A DNA stretch of 64,000 nt from Aedes albopictus (Eukaryota; Arthropoda; Insecta; Diptera; Culicidae), in contig NC_085138.1 of assembly GCF_035046485.1 (NCBI RefSeq), positions 431,073,265 through 431,137,264 of the forward strand, given 5' to 3'. Made by a program: the position numbers and the translations under genes. How positions within the stretch are numbered: position 1 is the first letter of the stretch; the number at the start of each line of letters is the position of its first letter. The notes under the pieces were generated by a model, which saw nothing but the letters and a program-made list of their open reading frames with translations, was not told the DNA's origin and searched no databases. Shown in pieces: positions 25,394 to 35,865 of this stretch.

Positions 25394-25722
25394 ATAACTA
25401 GTAATCTTAAAATGCAATGAAACTTATTGTGTCATATGCGACAATGCAATGCACCCATATTCACGCAGCAGCACTCTAGAAGTACGAAACAATATACAAT
25501 TAGAACACGCATTTCATACGTGCTGCTGTAATTTCTACCCAAACGTTTCTACCCCATGTTCTTACCTAATATTAGGTAAGGCTATTTATTAGATTCGAAC
25601 TACCTAATCGAAAAAAAAAAACAAATCAAGAGTTGTACCTAATATGAACAAAACAAGAAAATGAATCGGTATCATTCAACGTGTTACTTCTCTTTGGTTA
25701 TTAAAGGCAGTTCTGAAAAGTA

Positions 25723-26613
25723 ATGGATCAATCGTATAAATCAAAATTCAACAAATTCAAGTGCAGTGCAAAAATTAACAATCCAAAGTGCAACCGTCAT
25801 AATCTACGGGGCATGTCATTAAGATTGATAGATAAAATTCATTCCATGGGATATACACATGAAATCGACGAATCGATGAGTATTTGTGAGTCATGTCGTG
25901 GATTGATAAGTCACAACAGAAGCCCGAATACGAACAAACGCCGATCGGATGGAAACGACGAAACTATGCAACCATCATTTAGTGGGCAGCAACATCATGA
26001 TGTTCCAGAACCAGAACCGTCAACGAGTGGTCAACAAATCGAACATGAGCTGGGTAAGTAAGCCTTCAACGTGTTAGCTTATTTTATATAACTCATTTTG
26101 CAGCTCGTTGCAAAACTACATTTTTCAGTATTCTTCGTATTTATCCAACCCGGCAAGCCTCGTTGGATAAATGTACTACTTGTGCGAAAAAAAAAAAAAC
26201 ATTTTTGCAACTCGTTGCATAAATAACTATCATTAACTTTCCACTGCATTCATTATTATATTGTTAACCTTAACTTTTATCTTACAGATATGGTACCATC
26301 TATTCCATCATTGGAGTCAATTCCGTCAACAGATCAACTACAGGGTCCCCATAATATTGAGAAGTTTAATACCATTGCTGAAACATTGAGTTTATCGCCA
26401 ATCTCATCTAGAAACATGAGAAGTATGGAATATCGCATAAACAAATCATTGCAGATTACGAAAGCAGTTCGAAAAAATATCTTCGGAATAGATTCAACGG
26501 ATGTTGGCAAAGTGGAGGCGTATGACGAGAAAATTATGCAGTTAAAGGATAAGTTCAATCACCCTACAACTGACAGAAGCGAACAGATTAAAATACTATC
26601 TGTACTTCCTAAG
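25723..26613 (+). CDS. Transposase-like protein, N-terminal exons (exon 1 and start of exon 2)
   Basis: Exon 1 (25723-26053) starts at ATG after the left TIR and encodes 110 codons plus one base. It has a cysteine pattern typical of a zinc-binding DNA-contact module: C14, C23, H26 and a later ICESC pair. It then has a charged, Ser/Gln-rich stretch. The donor GTAAGTAAG at 26054 and acceptor TTATCTTACAG ending at 26287 define a 234-bp phase-1 intron. Joining gives GAT (Asp) and keeps the frame. Exon 2 runs to 26613, ending ...KILSVLPK, where the 3.3-kb insertion begins. Beyond it the raw frame continues only 12 codons to a stop inside the intruder's TIR. Binding of the TIR by the N-terminal module is an inference. 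Confidence 0.75.
26054..26287 (+). other. Predicted spliceosomal intron
   Basis: The donor GTAAGTAAG, acceptor TTATCTTACAG, stop codons in the read-through frame and exact frame restoration support a 234-bp intron. Size and AT-richness fit an insect intron. Confidence 0.75.
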
Positions 26614-27637
26614 ACCAAGCCCACTCATGGGCTCAATCAAGCGTTTTAACGGTAAGTAGAGCCCCGAACAAAGAAACGAACCGCACCGGTCGCTGCTAAG
26701 TAGGGCTCGAAAGCGAAAAGTTTACGTACGGTTCGTAGCAGGGCTTAGAATATAGAGACACGCAAAGTACGGTCTCTATCCGTAGGCTCGTGCGCTCTCT
26801 CGCGTTTGGCTCTCTGGGTAGCGTAAAGAGGAGACGAAAGAACATGAGTATGGATTTGTTGCCAGGTATATAGTTTCTAGAGAATGATTTTCTTGTTTTG
26901 TATAGGTAGAAATTTATTTTAGTTTGCATCAAATATTCAAAATTTTTATTTTTACTTGCTTTGAAGTTTTTAACCAAATAATATAATAGATCGTTACACG
27001 AATAACTCAACAAGTTGTCTGACATACAATTGTGATAGAGTGACAATACAAACGCAGAAAAATAATAGCTTTAAATTGACAAGCTTTGCTTAAGTATGTT
27101 TTGAATAAAGTTTTCCCTTCTTCGCCAATTTTAGGATCATGCATATCGAAAATGTATTGATTTTCTCTTAAAATAGTTACGATTGTTCATAATCGCACTT
27201 TTAGTTTTTGATTCGGCCGATCGTTTCGAAACTTATATTTGAAATGTATAGTGATTCAGTGAGTTTTGCCTTTTTAACACGTACATGCTTGAGCCGGGGT
27301 TTCTACGCTGCAAGTAAAGTTTAGTTTCGCACATTTAGAAAAATGTCCAAATAAATAACTCGCGAAGTTCGTTCCGACAAGTTCCAAAATTATCGTCATC
27401 CGTCGCAGATTCCGGTAAGAAGATGTGCGTATTTCCTAACCCGAAAAGATACCATTTGACGGTAATAAGTGACCACAAGGTTTTCTTTCTCCACTTTCCG
27501 GGCTGAGATCCCCCGTTTTGAAAGAGCTGGGCCTCGCGTTTCGTTTTGTCGTGTATATTTCGAAAAAGGCAAAGGACTTTTGGTTTGATTGCTTTTTTTT
27601 TTAAAAAAAGTGGTCGTCAGTGGGTGGTTTATTAAAT

Positions 27638-28258
27638 ACTAGCTGTCCCGGCAAACTTTGTCTTGCCGTCATGTGGTGGTTTGACAATTGTTGAGCTCAA
27701 AATAGCACCGCACTCTAGATTGGTTTCATTTCGATCGTATTGATTTTCTTCTCAGCTCATGAAAAATCAGTACTTTACCAATATTCTTACTTTTCTAGTT
27801 AATTTTTGTAACTTTTTGTACATACATATAAACACAGCCACCACGAATACGAACCGAACCATTCAAGAGTCATGCTGATCGGTTTATCCGTTCTTGAGTT
27901 TTGTTGCCTCAAAGGTACTTCAAACTCATTTATATATATACATACTAGCTGTCCCGGCAAACGTTGTCTTGCCATTTGTGGTTGTGATGGTTTGACAACT
28001 GTTGGGTTCATTGCTGCACGGCACTCTAGATTGGTTTTTATTCGATCATGTCGAGTTTCTTCCCAGCTCATAAAAAAACCAGTAGCTTCACTATTTTCAT
28101 ATTTTTCTAAACAATTTTGTTATCTTTTTATACATATAAACACAGCCACCATGAATACGAATCTAACCATGCAAGATTCATTCTGATCGGTTCAGCCGTT
28201 CGTGACTTTTGTTGCCTCAAAGGGAAGTCAAATTCATTTTTATACATATAGATAGATA
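27638..28258 (-). mobile_element. Tandem pair of Helitron-like units
   Basis: Two diverged units of about 306 and 315 bp lie head to tail. Each begins on the plus strand with ACTAGCTGTCCCGGCAAAC (27638 and 27944) and ends with a CTCAAAGG...TTCATTT...TATATA stretch. Read on the minus strand this is a Helitron layout: an A/T-rich 5' end beginning TCTATATGTATAAAAATGAA in the unit ending 28258, and a 3' end ...GCCGGGACAGCTAGT with CTAG. No Rep/helicase is encoded. The same 3' end is seen on the plus strand near 4215. Confidence 0.65.
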
Positions 28259-28874
28259 AATTTGAAAATATACATTAAATAAACGAGACATTAGGAAGAA
28301 AGTGTGCGAAATGAGTAACTTCACCCTTGTAGAAACAATAGGGGAAAGCAGAAAAAAAATCTGCGACAACACCATGTGAATAACACCGATCATACAGAAT
28401 AGGAGGTTCGACATTATTTAGATCTATAAAAACAACCCAACAATAGGGGAGATTTTTCCAATATTACACATTTTTTATTCATAGCTCTATTATACACATT
28501 CTTATATATTTAAAACATATTCATCAACATGTAATCTGGATCGTTTGGTATACGCATCCTTCCTCACCTGTAAATTCGAGAAGTACCTTGCCGAAAGAAA
28601 ATATTCTGTACTCCAAGTATTTCGAAGAACACTTTGCGCGTAAATACAACGCAATAGACCTGGCCGCTTTGATGTATGTGTCCTGATATGCTGCAAGCAT
28701 CAATATTGACAAGAAAAGTAACACGATTGCTTTCCAGGGTGATTCCGCGTACTGGCTGCGTATGTATAAGATTAGATTTGAGTAGTTATGATTTTTCAAA
28801 GATGCTTTGACTGTACCTAACTCAATTCAGATATCATAGAAACACTACAGTTATTTTTTTTGTTAAAACAAACT

Positions 28875-29195
28875 TTAATCATACCGATAAAAATCTAAAA
28901 AAATGTAGTCGAGCTGCCAAGTTTCATCAATTAAAATGGGCGGAGTGCAGGACTGCAATATTGTAGGTTCCTCGTTATAGAAAAAGCAAGTGTTGGATGT
29001 TAAAATACAACAAATGTTGTATGAAGTGCCAAAAAGGAGAGTGGGCTCATTATGTACTTTCACAAATACGCAGTCTACTTCAAGCGCATAGAATCTGCTT
29101 CCAACAAAATATTCATAACCAGTATATAAAATATCGCAATATATATTATGATTTCCGATTGATGCTTTGTAACTAAAAGGTTGTGACTGAGTATA
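28875..29195 (-). CDS. Unrecognised open frame inside the nested element
   Basis: About 107 open codons on the minus strand, preceded on that strand by an acceptor-like TTTTAACATCAG and an ACTCAG, so it could be a terminal exon. It is rich in aromatic residues and cysteines and ends ...DYIFLDFYRYD. I know no family with this sequence. It may be the remains of the intruder's own transposase or may be chance. No upstream exon could be joined with confidence. Confidence 0.3.
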   Translation of the reverse strand, partial: YTQSQPFSYKASIGNHNIYCDILYTGYEYFVGSRFYALEVDCVFVKVHNEPTLLFGTSYNICCILTSNTCFFYNEEPTILQSCTPPILIDETWQLDYIFLDFYRYD

Positions 29196-29951
29196 GAATT
29201 AGCTGATGTTAAAATACACGTTAATGAAAAAAGGTTGCGCAAACTTATCGCAGACTGTTAGAAGACAGCTTCTACTATGACCAGGATTCAAGAATTTTGA
29301 CCTGACCTACGCGAAGTTGTAAAGGAGACAACTACGTAATAAATGTGTTGGAAATGCAAGGGATGTAATTATTCAATAAACCTAATTATTAAAAAAAGGT
29401 GCTCAAAATCTCAAATTCAAATAAATTTCTTGCGAGAAAGGCAACATGGATATCGAAGAGATGGATATTATTTTAGATAAAAATTCAACCTACTAGTCAT
29501 ACAGTAAGCAACAAACATATAATTTAAAAAAGATTGCTTGAATTCCGGGATTAAATATAATCATACATTATTGAGAAAATGATATCTTGAAACGCACCAA
29601 AACTGGTACAAATCTCCAAGGGAATTATTTATTTGAGTTCAATTTTTACTAACAGTTTTCAGTCTTATCCAAAACCCCTTCTTTAAAAATATGAGCACAG
29701 ATTATTATACTGAATAAGATTTGCAATAACACCATAGAAATAAACAAAATATTGCGATGATTTACGGAAGTGCAAAAAACCGATGGTACGGATAGAATAG
29801 AGACCACCGGTGCGGAAAGGCGACCGATCATTATTTTACTCACATGGAAACGAACGACCGGTGCGAAAATGGGTGGATAACGAAATTAAAAATCGTTAAC
29901 GACGTGCTGTTGCGTGTGTAGTGTTAAGCCCACGAGTGGGCTTGGTCTAAG

Positions 29952-31376
29952 TCTTGGTCGGTAAATAAAATCACAAGAGAGTTTAACGCACCAATGTATA
30001 TGGCGAGGCAGGTAAAGGATCTTGTTTATGAACAGGGTATTCTTTGTACCACCGAAAAAAGAAGGGGGCATGGTATTGATGACGATACAAAACAAATAGT
30101 AAGAGAATTTTTTGATGATAATGATATCAGCAGGCCAATGCCAGGAACAAATGATTTTGTTTCTGAGGTTCGAAATGGAAAAAAACAACAAGTTCAAAAA
30201 CGACTTTTGATGATGTCGCTCAAAGAGGCTTATATGATTTTTGTAGATATGTACAAAACTGTGAATATTGGTTTCACAGTATTTACACAGTTGCGACCAA
30301 AGCATTGTATTTTACTTGATTCTACTGGTATACATAATGTATGCATATGTACTATTCATGAAAATGTAAATTTAATGTTCAACAGTATAAGAATTGTGTC
30401 ACAAGATGAAATAATACAAAAAATGCTTTGCGATATTTCCACCAGAACAGATAATTGCTTTTTCCGTGCTTGTGAAAAGTGTGCTTGTAATGAACACATT
30501 GAAGAGGAACTTACATTGATATTAGAATCAAATGACAAAGAAGAGATTATATTTCAGCAGTGGTTGAATACTGATCGCTGTAATTTAGAAACGATTATTA
30601 AACCTGTTGATGAATTTGTTCCGTATCTTGTTGATAAAATTGACAAACTTATAACACACGACTTTATTCATAAACAACAATCATCATTTCTCAGAAATAA
30701 AAAAGATACATTAAAGGATGATGAAATTCTTGCGATTTATGATTTTTCTGAAAACTATTCATTCATAATTCAAAACGCTGCTCAAGGATATCATTGGAAC
30801 AACTCGCAAGCAACAATACACCCATTTGAAATTTACTATATGAAAGATAATAAACTTGTAAATGTTAGCTTCATTATCATATCGGAAGTAATGGCTCACG
30901 ATACAGTTGCGGTCCAGTTGTTCATCTCAAAAATGATAGATTTTATGAAACAATTAACGAACTTTTCTAAAATTTATTTTATGTCTGATGGGGCAGCATC
31001 ACAATACAAAAATAAGAAGAACTTTGCTAGTCTATGTAGATTCCAGTCAAAGCATGCATTAAGAGCAGAATGGCATTTTTTTGCAACGTCCCACGGTAAA
31101 GGTCCATGTGATGCTATTGGTGGCACTCTCAAGCGAATGGCAAAGAGAGCAAGTCTTGCTCGAAATTATGGAAATACCATAACAACTCCACGAGAGTTAT
31201 ATAACTGGGCAGTTGTACAGACAGATAAAAATATAACTAAATTAAATTTCTGTTACGTATCCACTGAACAGTACATTAAAATGTCAGAAGATCTCGAAGA
31301 AATATATAATAACGCCAAAACAATACCAGGCACTCAGAAATTCCATAGTTTTTGCCTATTCCTGGCGACAAAGTAA
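29952..31376 (+). CDS. Transposase-like protein, C-terminal part of exon 2
   Basis: This resumes the frame of 25723-26613 immediately after the second CTAAG (SWSVNKITREF then MYMARQVKDL). It gives an uninterrupted frame of 460 codons from the ATG at 29994 to TAA. Visible motifs, numbered from that ATG: a Cys/His cluster at 115-122 (HNVCICTIH) and 155-165 (CFFRACEKCAC); a first acidic position D250 in AIYDFSENY; a second, D332, in YFMSDGAASQYKNKKNF; and a conserved end block HFFATSHGKGPCDAIGG with D373. The spacing suggests an RNase H-fold DDE/D transposase, but that fold is inferred. Pieces of the same block recur at 43306-43625 in another TIR element. With exons joined the protein would be 693 aa. 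Confidence 0.8.
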   Translation, partial: SWSVNKITREFNAPMYMARQVKDLVYEQGILCTTEKRRGHGIDDDTKQIVREFFDDNDISRPMPGTNDFVSEVRNGKKQQVQKRLLMMSLKEAYMIFVDMYKTVNIGFTVFTQLRPKHCILLDSTGIHNVCICTIHENVNLMFNSIRIVSQDEIIQKMLCDISTRTDNCFFRACEKCACNEHIEEELTLILESNDKEEIIFQQWLNTDRCNLETIIKPVDEFVPYLVDKIDKLITHDFIHKQQSSFLRNKKDTLKDDEILAIYDFSENYSFIIQNAAQGYHWNNSQATIHPFEIYYMKDNKLVNVSFIIISEVMAHDTVAVQLFISKMIDFMKQLTNFSKIYFMSDGAASQYKNKKNFASLCRFQSKHALRAEWHFFATSHGKGPCDAIGGTLKRMAKRASLARNYGNTITTPRELYNWAVVQTDKNITKLNFCYVSTEQYIKMSEDLEEIYNNAKTIPGTQKFHSFCLFLATK

Positions 31377-31694
31377 AGGCAAACAGGTATTCTAATTCAG
31401 AAGATGAACCAAAAATATTTAGTATGATCGGAAAAAAATAGAAAAGAACATGTTTGAAATTGGCTCTAAGACACATATATATATATTTGAAAAATTCATA
31501 ATTATAAATAATTGTATATTTAAAAGTGCACTTCAATACATATTGCGATCAAACATTACATTTCCTAAGAAAATACATTTGTAATATTTTGAAGTTTTTT
31601 ATGTATAGGAAAACCCTTCCAAATGATTGAATAAATAACACAAAATCTCCTAGAAAATTGAGTTTCATTGGATTCTGGGATTGTTATGGCCTTC

Positions 31695-32205
31695 ACTGGT
31701 TTTATTGTTGATAACAAAATACACTGAAAAAAAAACATTCGAACAAGAAAAAGTTTTTGTTAGAAAAACTTTTTTTCCTTAAAAGTGCCTATCTTGTGAT
31801 GTATGGACGGTTGGTAGGGAACATAATTACCTGTCTTGAGACAAAATTTCATCAAAATCAAAAATGGTGTTTTTTTTTAAATCAACTTTGAATTTTTAGA
31901 AATGATTTTTTTCAGTGTAGGGCTCATTTTGGATTTTTTTCAGTATATTTTTCTTAAAATTTGACTTATTTTGTGATAATCACCCATACAACACTTTTTT
32001 GTAGGAGTAGTCATTTTTTGATTAAAATCATTTTTAAAAAATCCATAAAAAAAGTTTAGCCCTTTTCAAAAGTCAGTCGAGAAAAAAAATTAGAAAAATG
32101 AGTATGCAAAGTGGCTTATCTGGGCAAGGTCTACACACCAAGAAAGTTTCATTGTAATCTGAGAGGGTGCTGCCAACATTTGTTCGAGTTGGCGCGAAAT
32201 CCGTC
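31695..32205. repeat. Right terminal inverted repeat of the 24878-32205 transposon
   Basis: It is the complement of 24878-25393. The last bases CGCGAAATCCGTC are followed by the AATA duplication. It includes the GATGTATGGACGGTTGGTAG segment, found inverted at 25281-25300. Confidence 0.9.
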
Positions 32206-32209
32206 AATA

Positions 32210-33965
32210 ATGGAACACATAGCGTTTATGAACCCTCATCAAAACCTTGATCAATTATTTAATGACTCACAGAAAAAAAAACAGTTTTAACAAAGCTTTT
32301 ACATGACAGACGAAGACAATTCGTTCCAAAAAGTGAAGCATCTACTAAATCCAAAAATATGAACATCTGATTTGATGGAACCTGTTATTCGCATCTATTA
32401 ATTTGTGGTGAGTATCCACAACATTCTTGTGCCATGCGTCTCCATGATTTAAGGGAATCTTTGTGTATATCCTCGTAACTTTCAAACGCTAAAATTTAAA
32501 TATTGTAATCAAAGGCATATACCTATGCTTTTCAAGTCTATGCATTACATGCATTTTAATCACTGTGAAGGCAAGACGTCATGCAATGTTTTTAATGAAC
32601 GGTTAGATAAAAAGAATATATTTAAAAGGTATCAAAACCACCCACGTGCCAGTCTAGCCATGAACGGTCACAGCGTATAGTTTCGAACAAGAGGAATAGG
32701 TTTACCGGTTACACTTTGGATACGGGCTATATATTTCTTGGAGAGACGTTTTGCATTCTATTTCCAGAGCTGGCTGCGGTTGCATGATAAATAACGTGGT
32801 GGCTCTGAGCGATTTATGCCGGACCAGAACAGATTCGCATTCGAGATAACGTAACTGATGGACAGTGGCTGCTATTTAACTAAAAGGGGTTTTTGACTTT
32901 GCAAAAGGAGCGAAAGGAAAGCTACGGAGTGTGAAAATTTCTCAGCAAATCCCATCAAATTCAAAACAACTTTGCTTGAATAAAGACGACCTAAATAAGG
33001 GAATCGATTCGGAGGGGTTTCCTTTGTAGGAAGCGTGACAATCATTTCCCCCAAATTCAGAGGGCTTCGATTTCTTTTCGTCTGGTGTTATTGTTACATC
33101 CTTCCGAATGGCTTATCTGTCTGCACAATGCTCTAACCGCATCGGATGTGTGCTGGGGCATGGATAGGGACAAAAAGCATCACTAGTCAGTCGCCCTTCC
33201 CGACGACGGCCTCAACTCCTCAATGCTATCTAATGCCATCTCTTTGTGTTTCGGCTTTGAATGAGTTGGTGCAGATAGTCCCATTCCAGAAATATCCGGA
33301 TGTGTCGCCCGAACGGAAAGGCAATTCTGTTTTGTGCGACTATGTAGCAAATTAGGAAGAAACAAATATTTATAGTTCACGTTAAGCCAAGGGTAAAATA
33401 ACAGCAACCGGATCTCTCTACAATTGACCACTTATGTAACGGTTCACTGCAATCGCCTGTCGTCGTATCCGCAGCCGTTCGTTCCTTGAAAACCCAAGTT
33501 CAAATAGAATATCGTGTAATTTAATTCCTCATCCCTCTTGCACAGATAGGGAACGTCCATAAATTACGTCACGCAAAATTTGACAATTTTCAACCTCCCC
33601 TTCCCCCTATGTCACACTTTTTGTATGAGGCCACTAAATTTTTATATGGGTCGTCACACTTTGCCGAACCCTTTTTCCTTTTCTGGATGCGTAACAATTA
33701 TCGAATGGGACACCCTTCCGGATCTGGCGGATTGATCCTATCAGTTGCACAAACGATAATCCCGAAGAGCACTGTCATTGTCATGCTCTTTCCGCCGTCT
33801 ACGCAACAGAGAAACTTGCCCGTTAAATACGACAACGAAAGACTACTTTGTCTTGATTGAGCTGCTGGTGGCAATCCTATTCCGAGAATAGTCCTCATCG
33901 AGATCAAGAAGGGCATGTACTCTTCGAGTGATATCCGTTAACTTAGGCAAAGGTTTTCGGTGTAT
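32210..33965. other. Mostly unrecognised; GTCCATAAATTACGTCACG repeat piece at 33547-33650
   Basis: No gene identified. 33547-33660 has the GTCCATAAATTACGTCACG end type with C-rich tracts, related to the ends at 2150 and 4690. The overlapping frames at 33146-33916 on both strands match nothing I know. Confidence 0.35.
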
Positions 33966-34569
33966 GTTGATGGCATTGGCGTAACTAGGATTTTTTCCTG
34001 GAGGGGGCCCAGGGGGGGCCTGACTTGAGATGAATTTTAAGCGGGATGGGCGCCCGATATGTGAATATGCAAATCAGTATTGTAGTTTTGAGTAATCAAA
34101 ATGACTGTTTCAGATTTGTTCATAGTTTTGTAAACTATATGAGTACGAACAATTCTTCCAAGATTTTTTTCCATAGCTTAATTCAGTGATTCCATCATGG
34201 CTTCTTCCAGAAATTCAATCAAGAATTCATCTAGGGATTCCACTAGATATTTTTTCAGGGATTTGTCCTGGGATATCTTTAGAGGTTCCTCCAGTAATTG
34301 TTCCAGTGCTTTTTTCGAAGTTTCCTTCAGGAATTTCTCCAGAGATCCTTTAAGGTATTTCTGCAGGTATTCAGAGATTTCTACAGGGATATCTCCATAT
34401 ATGCCTTCCAAAATTCCACTAGAGATTGCTCCAATAATTACATGATTCGAAGTATTTCTGCAGGAATGTATTCCAGAAATTCTTCTAGAAAATTTTACTT
34501 AGAGATTCTTAAAAAACACTCCAAGAATTGCTTGAAAAATTTGTACAAAAAACCTTTAGGGATCCTAGT

Positions 34570-34747
34570 TTTTTTTATGTGTATTAACGAGATTTTTAGC
34601 CCTAGGCTAGTTCATCTCGGGACCCACGCTTTACTTCCCTTCCGAAGGAAGAACTCACATTTTGCGAGTTTGTTGGAAGTGTGATTCGATCCCAGGTCCT
34701 CGGCGTGATAGTCAAGTGTTCTAACCATCCCACCAGGTCCGCTCCAC
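34570..34747 (-). mobile_element. Feilai-like tRNA-derived SINE with 13-bp TSD
   Basis: It is flanked by TAGGGATCCTAGT at 34557-34569 and 34748-34760. On the minus strand the head has a pol III A-box-like GTGGGATGGTTAGAACACTT and a B-box-like GGGATCGAATC at the normal spacing. A body follows, with GATGAACTAGCCTAGGGCTA and an A/T-rich tail. The tail motif also occurs at 15042-15096. Length and tail type fit Feilai of Aedes. The family name is by recall. Confidence 0.85.
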
Positions 34748-34792
34748 TAGGGATCCTAGTATTCCTTCAACAATTACTGCAGACAATGATTT

Positions 34793-34872
34793 CTCGGATA
34801 CTTATTCAAAACGACGTATCAACATAGGATTTGCGTATATTATACGTCGTTTTGAAAAAGTATCCGAGATTT
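34793..34872. repeat. Near-perfect short hairpin
   Basis: TCTCGGATACTTATTCAAAA then CGACGTAT pairs with ATACGTCG then TTTTGAAAAAGTATCCGAGA around a loop of about 20 bp. It resembles a minimal foldback MITE. Confidence 0.7.
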
Positions 34873-35865
34873 CTTCATTTTTTATTCAGGAATATTCCTA
34901 CAAAAATTCTTCCAGGTATTCGCTAAGAAAGCTCTTCTGAGATTCCATAAAGAGTTCCTAATGGGGCTTGCTTCCGGGATTCCTCATCGGGTTTCTTCAG
35001 AAATTACTTCAAGAGTTCCTCCAGGGATTCACCGGAAATTTCTTGTGTTATTCTTACAAAAACGAATTCCGAGATTATTTTAAACATTTCTAGAAGAACT
35101 CTTATTGGGATTCCTTCAGAAACTCCCGCAGGAATTAATCCAGGATTTCAGGATTTCCTCAAGAATTTCAGCGGTTTCTTCAATACTTCCCCTGAGAATT
35201 CTTCAGAAAATCCTCTTGGAATTCCCTCAGAAATCGAACTTTGTATTTCATCAGGAATGAATCTTGAGATTCCTCCAGGAACTCCTTCGGAAATTCCTCC
35301 CGGATTTTTTTCAAGAATTTTTCCAGGTATTCCTGCTGGCATGCCTCTAGGATTTCATTCAGGCATTTCTCCAGAGACTTCTGCAAGAGTTCTACCAAGA
35401 ATGTCTCCAGGTATTACCCCAGGTATTTCCTGAGGAATTACTCCAGGAATTTATTCAAGTTTGGATCCAGGAATTCTTCCATGAATTCCTCCGAAAATTC
35501 TTCCAGGAATTTCTTCTCTAGGGTTTCCTCTGCACATTCCTCCAGGATTTATTTCATGGATCCCTCCAGGAATTCCACCGATGATTCCTGCAGTAATTCC
35601 TCCAGAAAACCCCCCTGCTGAACTCCACCAGAAATCCCTTTCTGAATCCCTCTAAAAATTTCTCCAGGAATTCCTTCAGAAATTTCTCCATGGATTCCTT
35701 TTAGAATTCCTCTAGAGATTCTTCCAGGAATTCATTCCGGGATTCTCAAGATATTCATTTAGGGATTCGTCCTGCAGTTCTTCCATGAATAGTTCCACGG
35801 ATTTTCCCCAATATTTCCTATAGAGATTTGTCCAGGAATTGCTCCTGAGGTTCTCCCAGAAATTG

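Larger units (their letters stand above)
26614..29946. mobile_element. Nested 3,333-bp TIR element, CTAAG TSD, unassigned
   Basis: The ends are ACCAAGCCCACTCATGGGCT (26614) and its complement with one mismatch (AGCCCACGAGTGGGCTTGGT, ending 29946). CTAAG is present on both sides (26609-26613 and 29947-29951). The terminal 16 bp are themselves near-palindromic (AGCCCAC-GA-GTGGGCT on the right). The inverted ends stop after about 23 bp. Inside are two Helitron-like units and, on the minus strand, an open stretch of about 107 codons at 28875-29195 (including FVKVHNEPTLLFGTSYNICC) that I do not recognise. A 5-bp duplication is rare among eukaryotic DNA transposons (Transib is one), but these ends do not look like Transib. 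Confidence 0.9.
24878..32205 (+). mobile_element. Autonomous-type DNA transposon with 515-bp TIRs, AATA TSD
   Basis: The outer ends are GACGAATTTCGCCCCAA (24878) and, in complement, GACGGATTTCGCGCCAA (32205). They are flanked by AATA at 24874-24877 and 32206-32209. The inverted arms extend to about 25393 and 31695 and include the shared CCCTCTCAGATTACAATGAA and TGTATGGGTGATTATCACAA segments. A two-exon transposase-like gene sits between the arms. Without the nested insertion the element would be about 3,990 bp. A 4-bp duplication with long TIRs fits only a few superfamilies (Sola is one). I do not assign it without a database search. Confidence 0.9.

Noticed and set aside
26614..29946. A large intron in the transposase gene
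   Set aside because: The boundaries are inverted repeats with a 5-bp direct duplication and not GT-AG splice sites, so an insertion explains them better.
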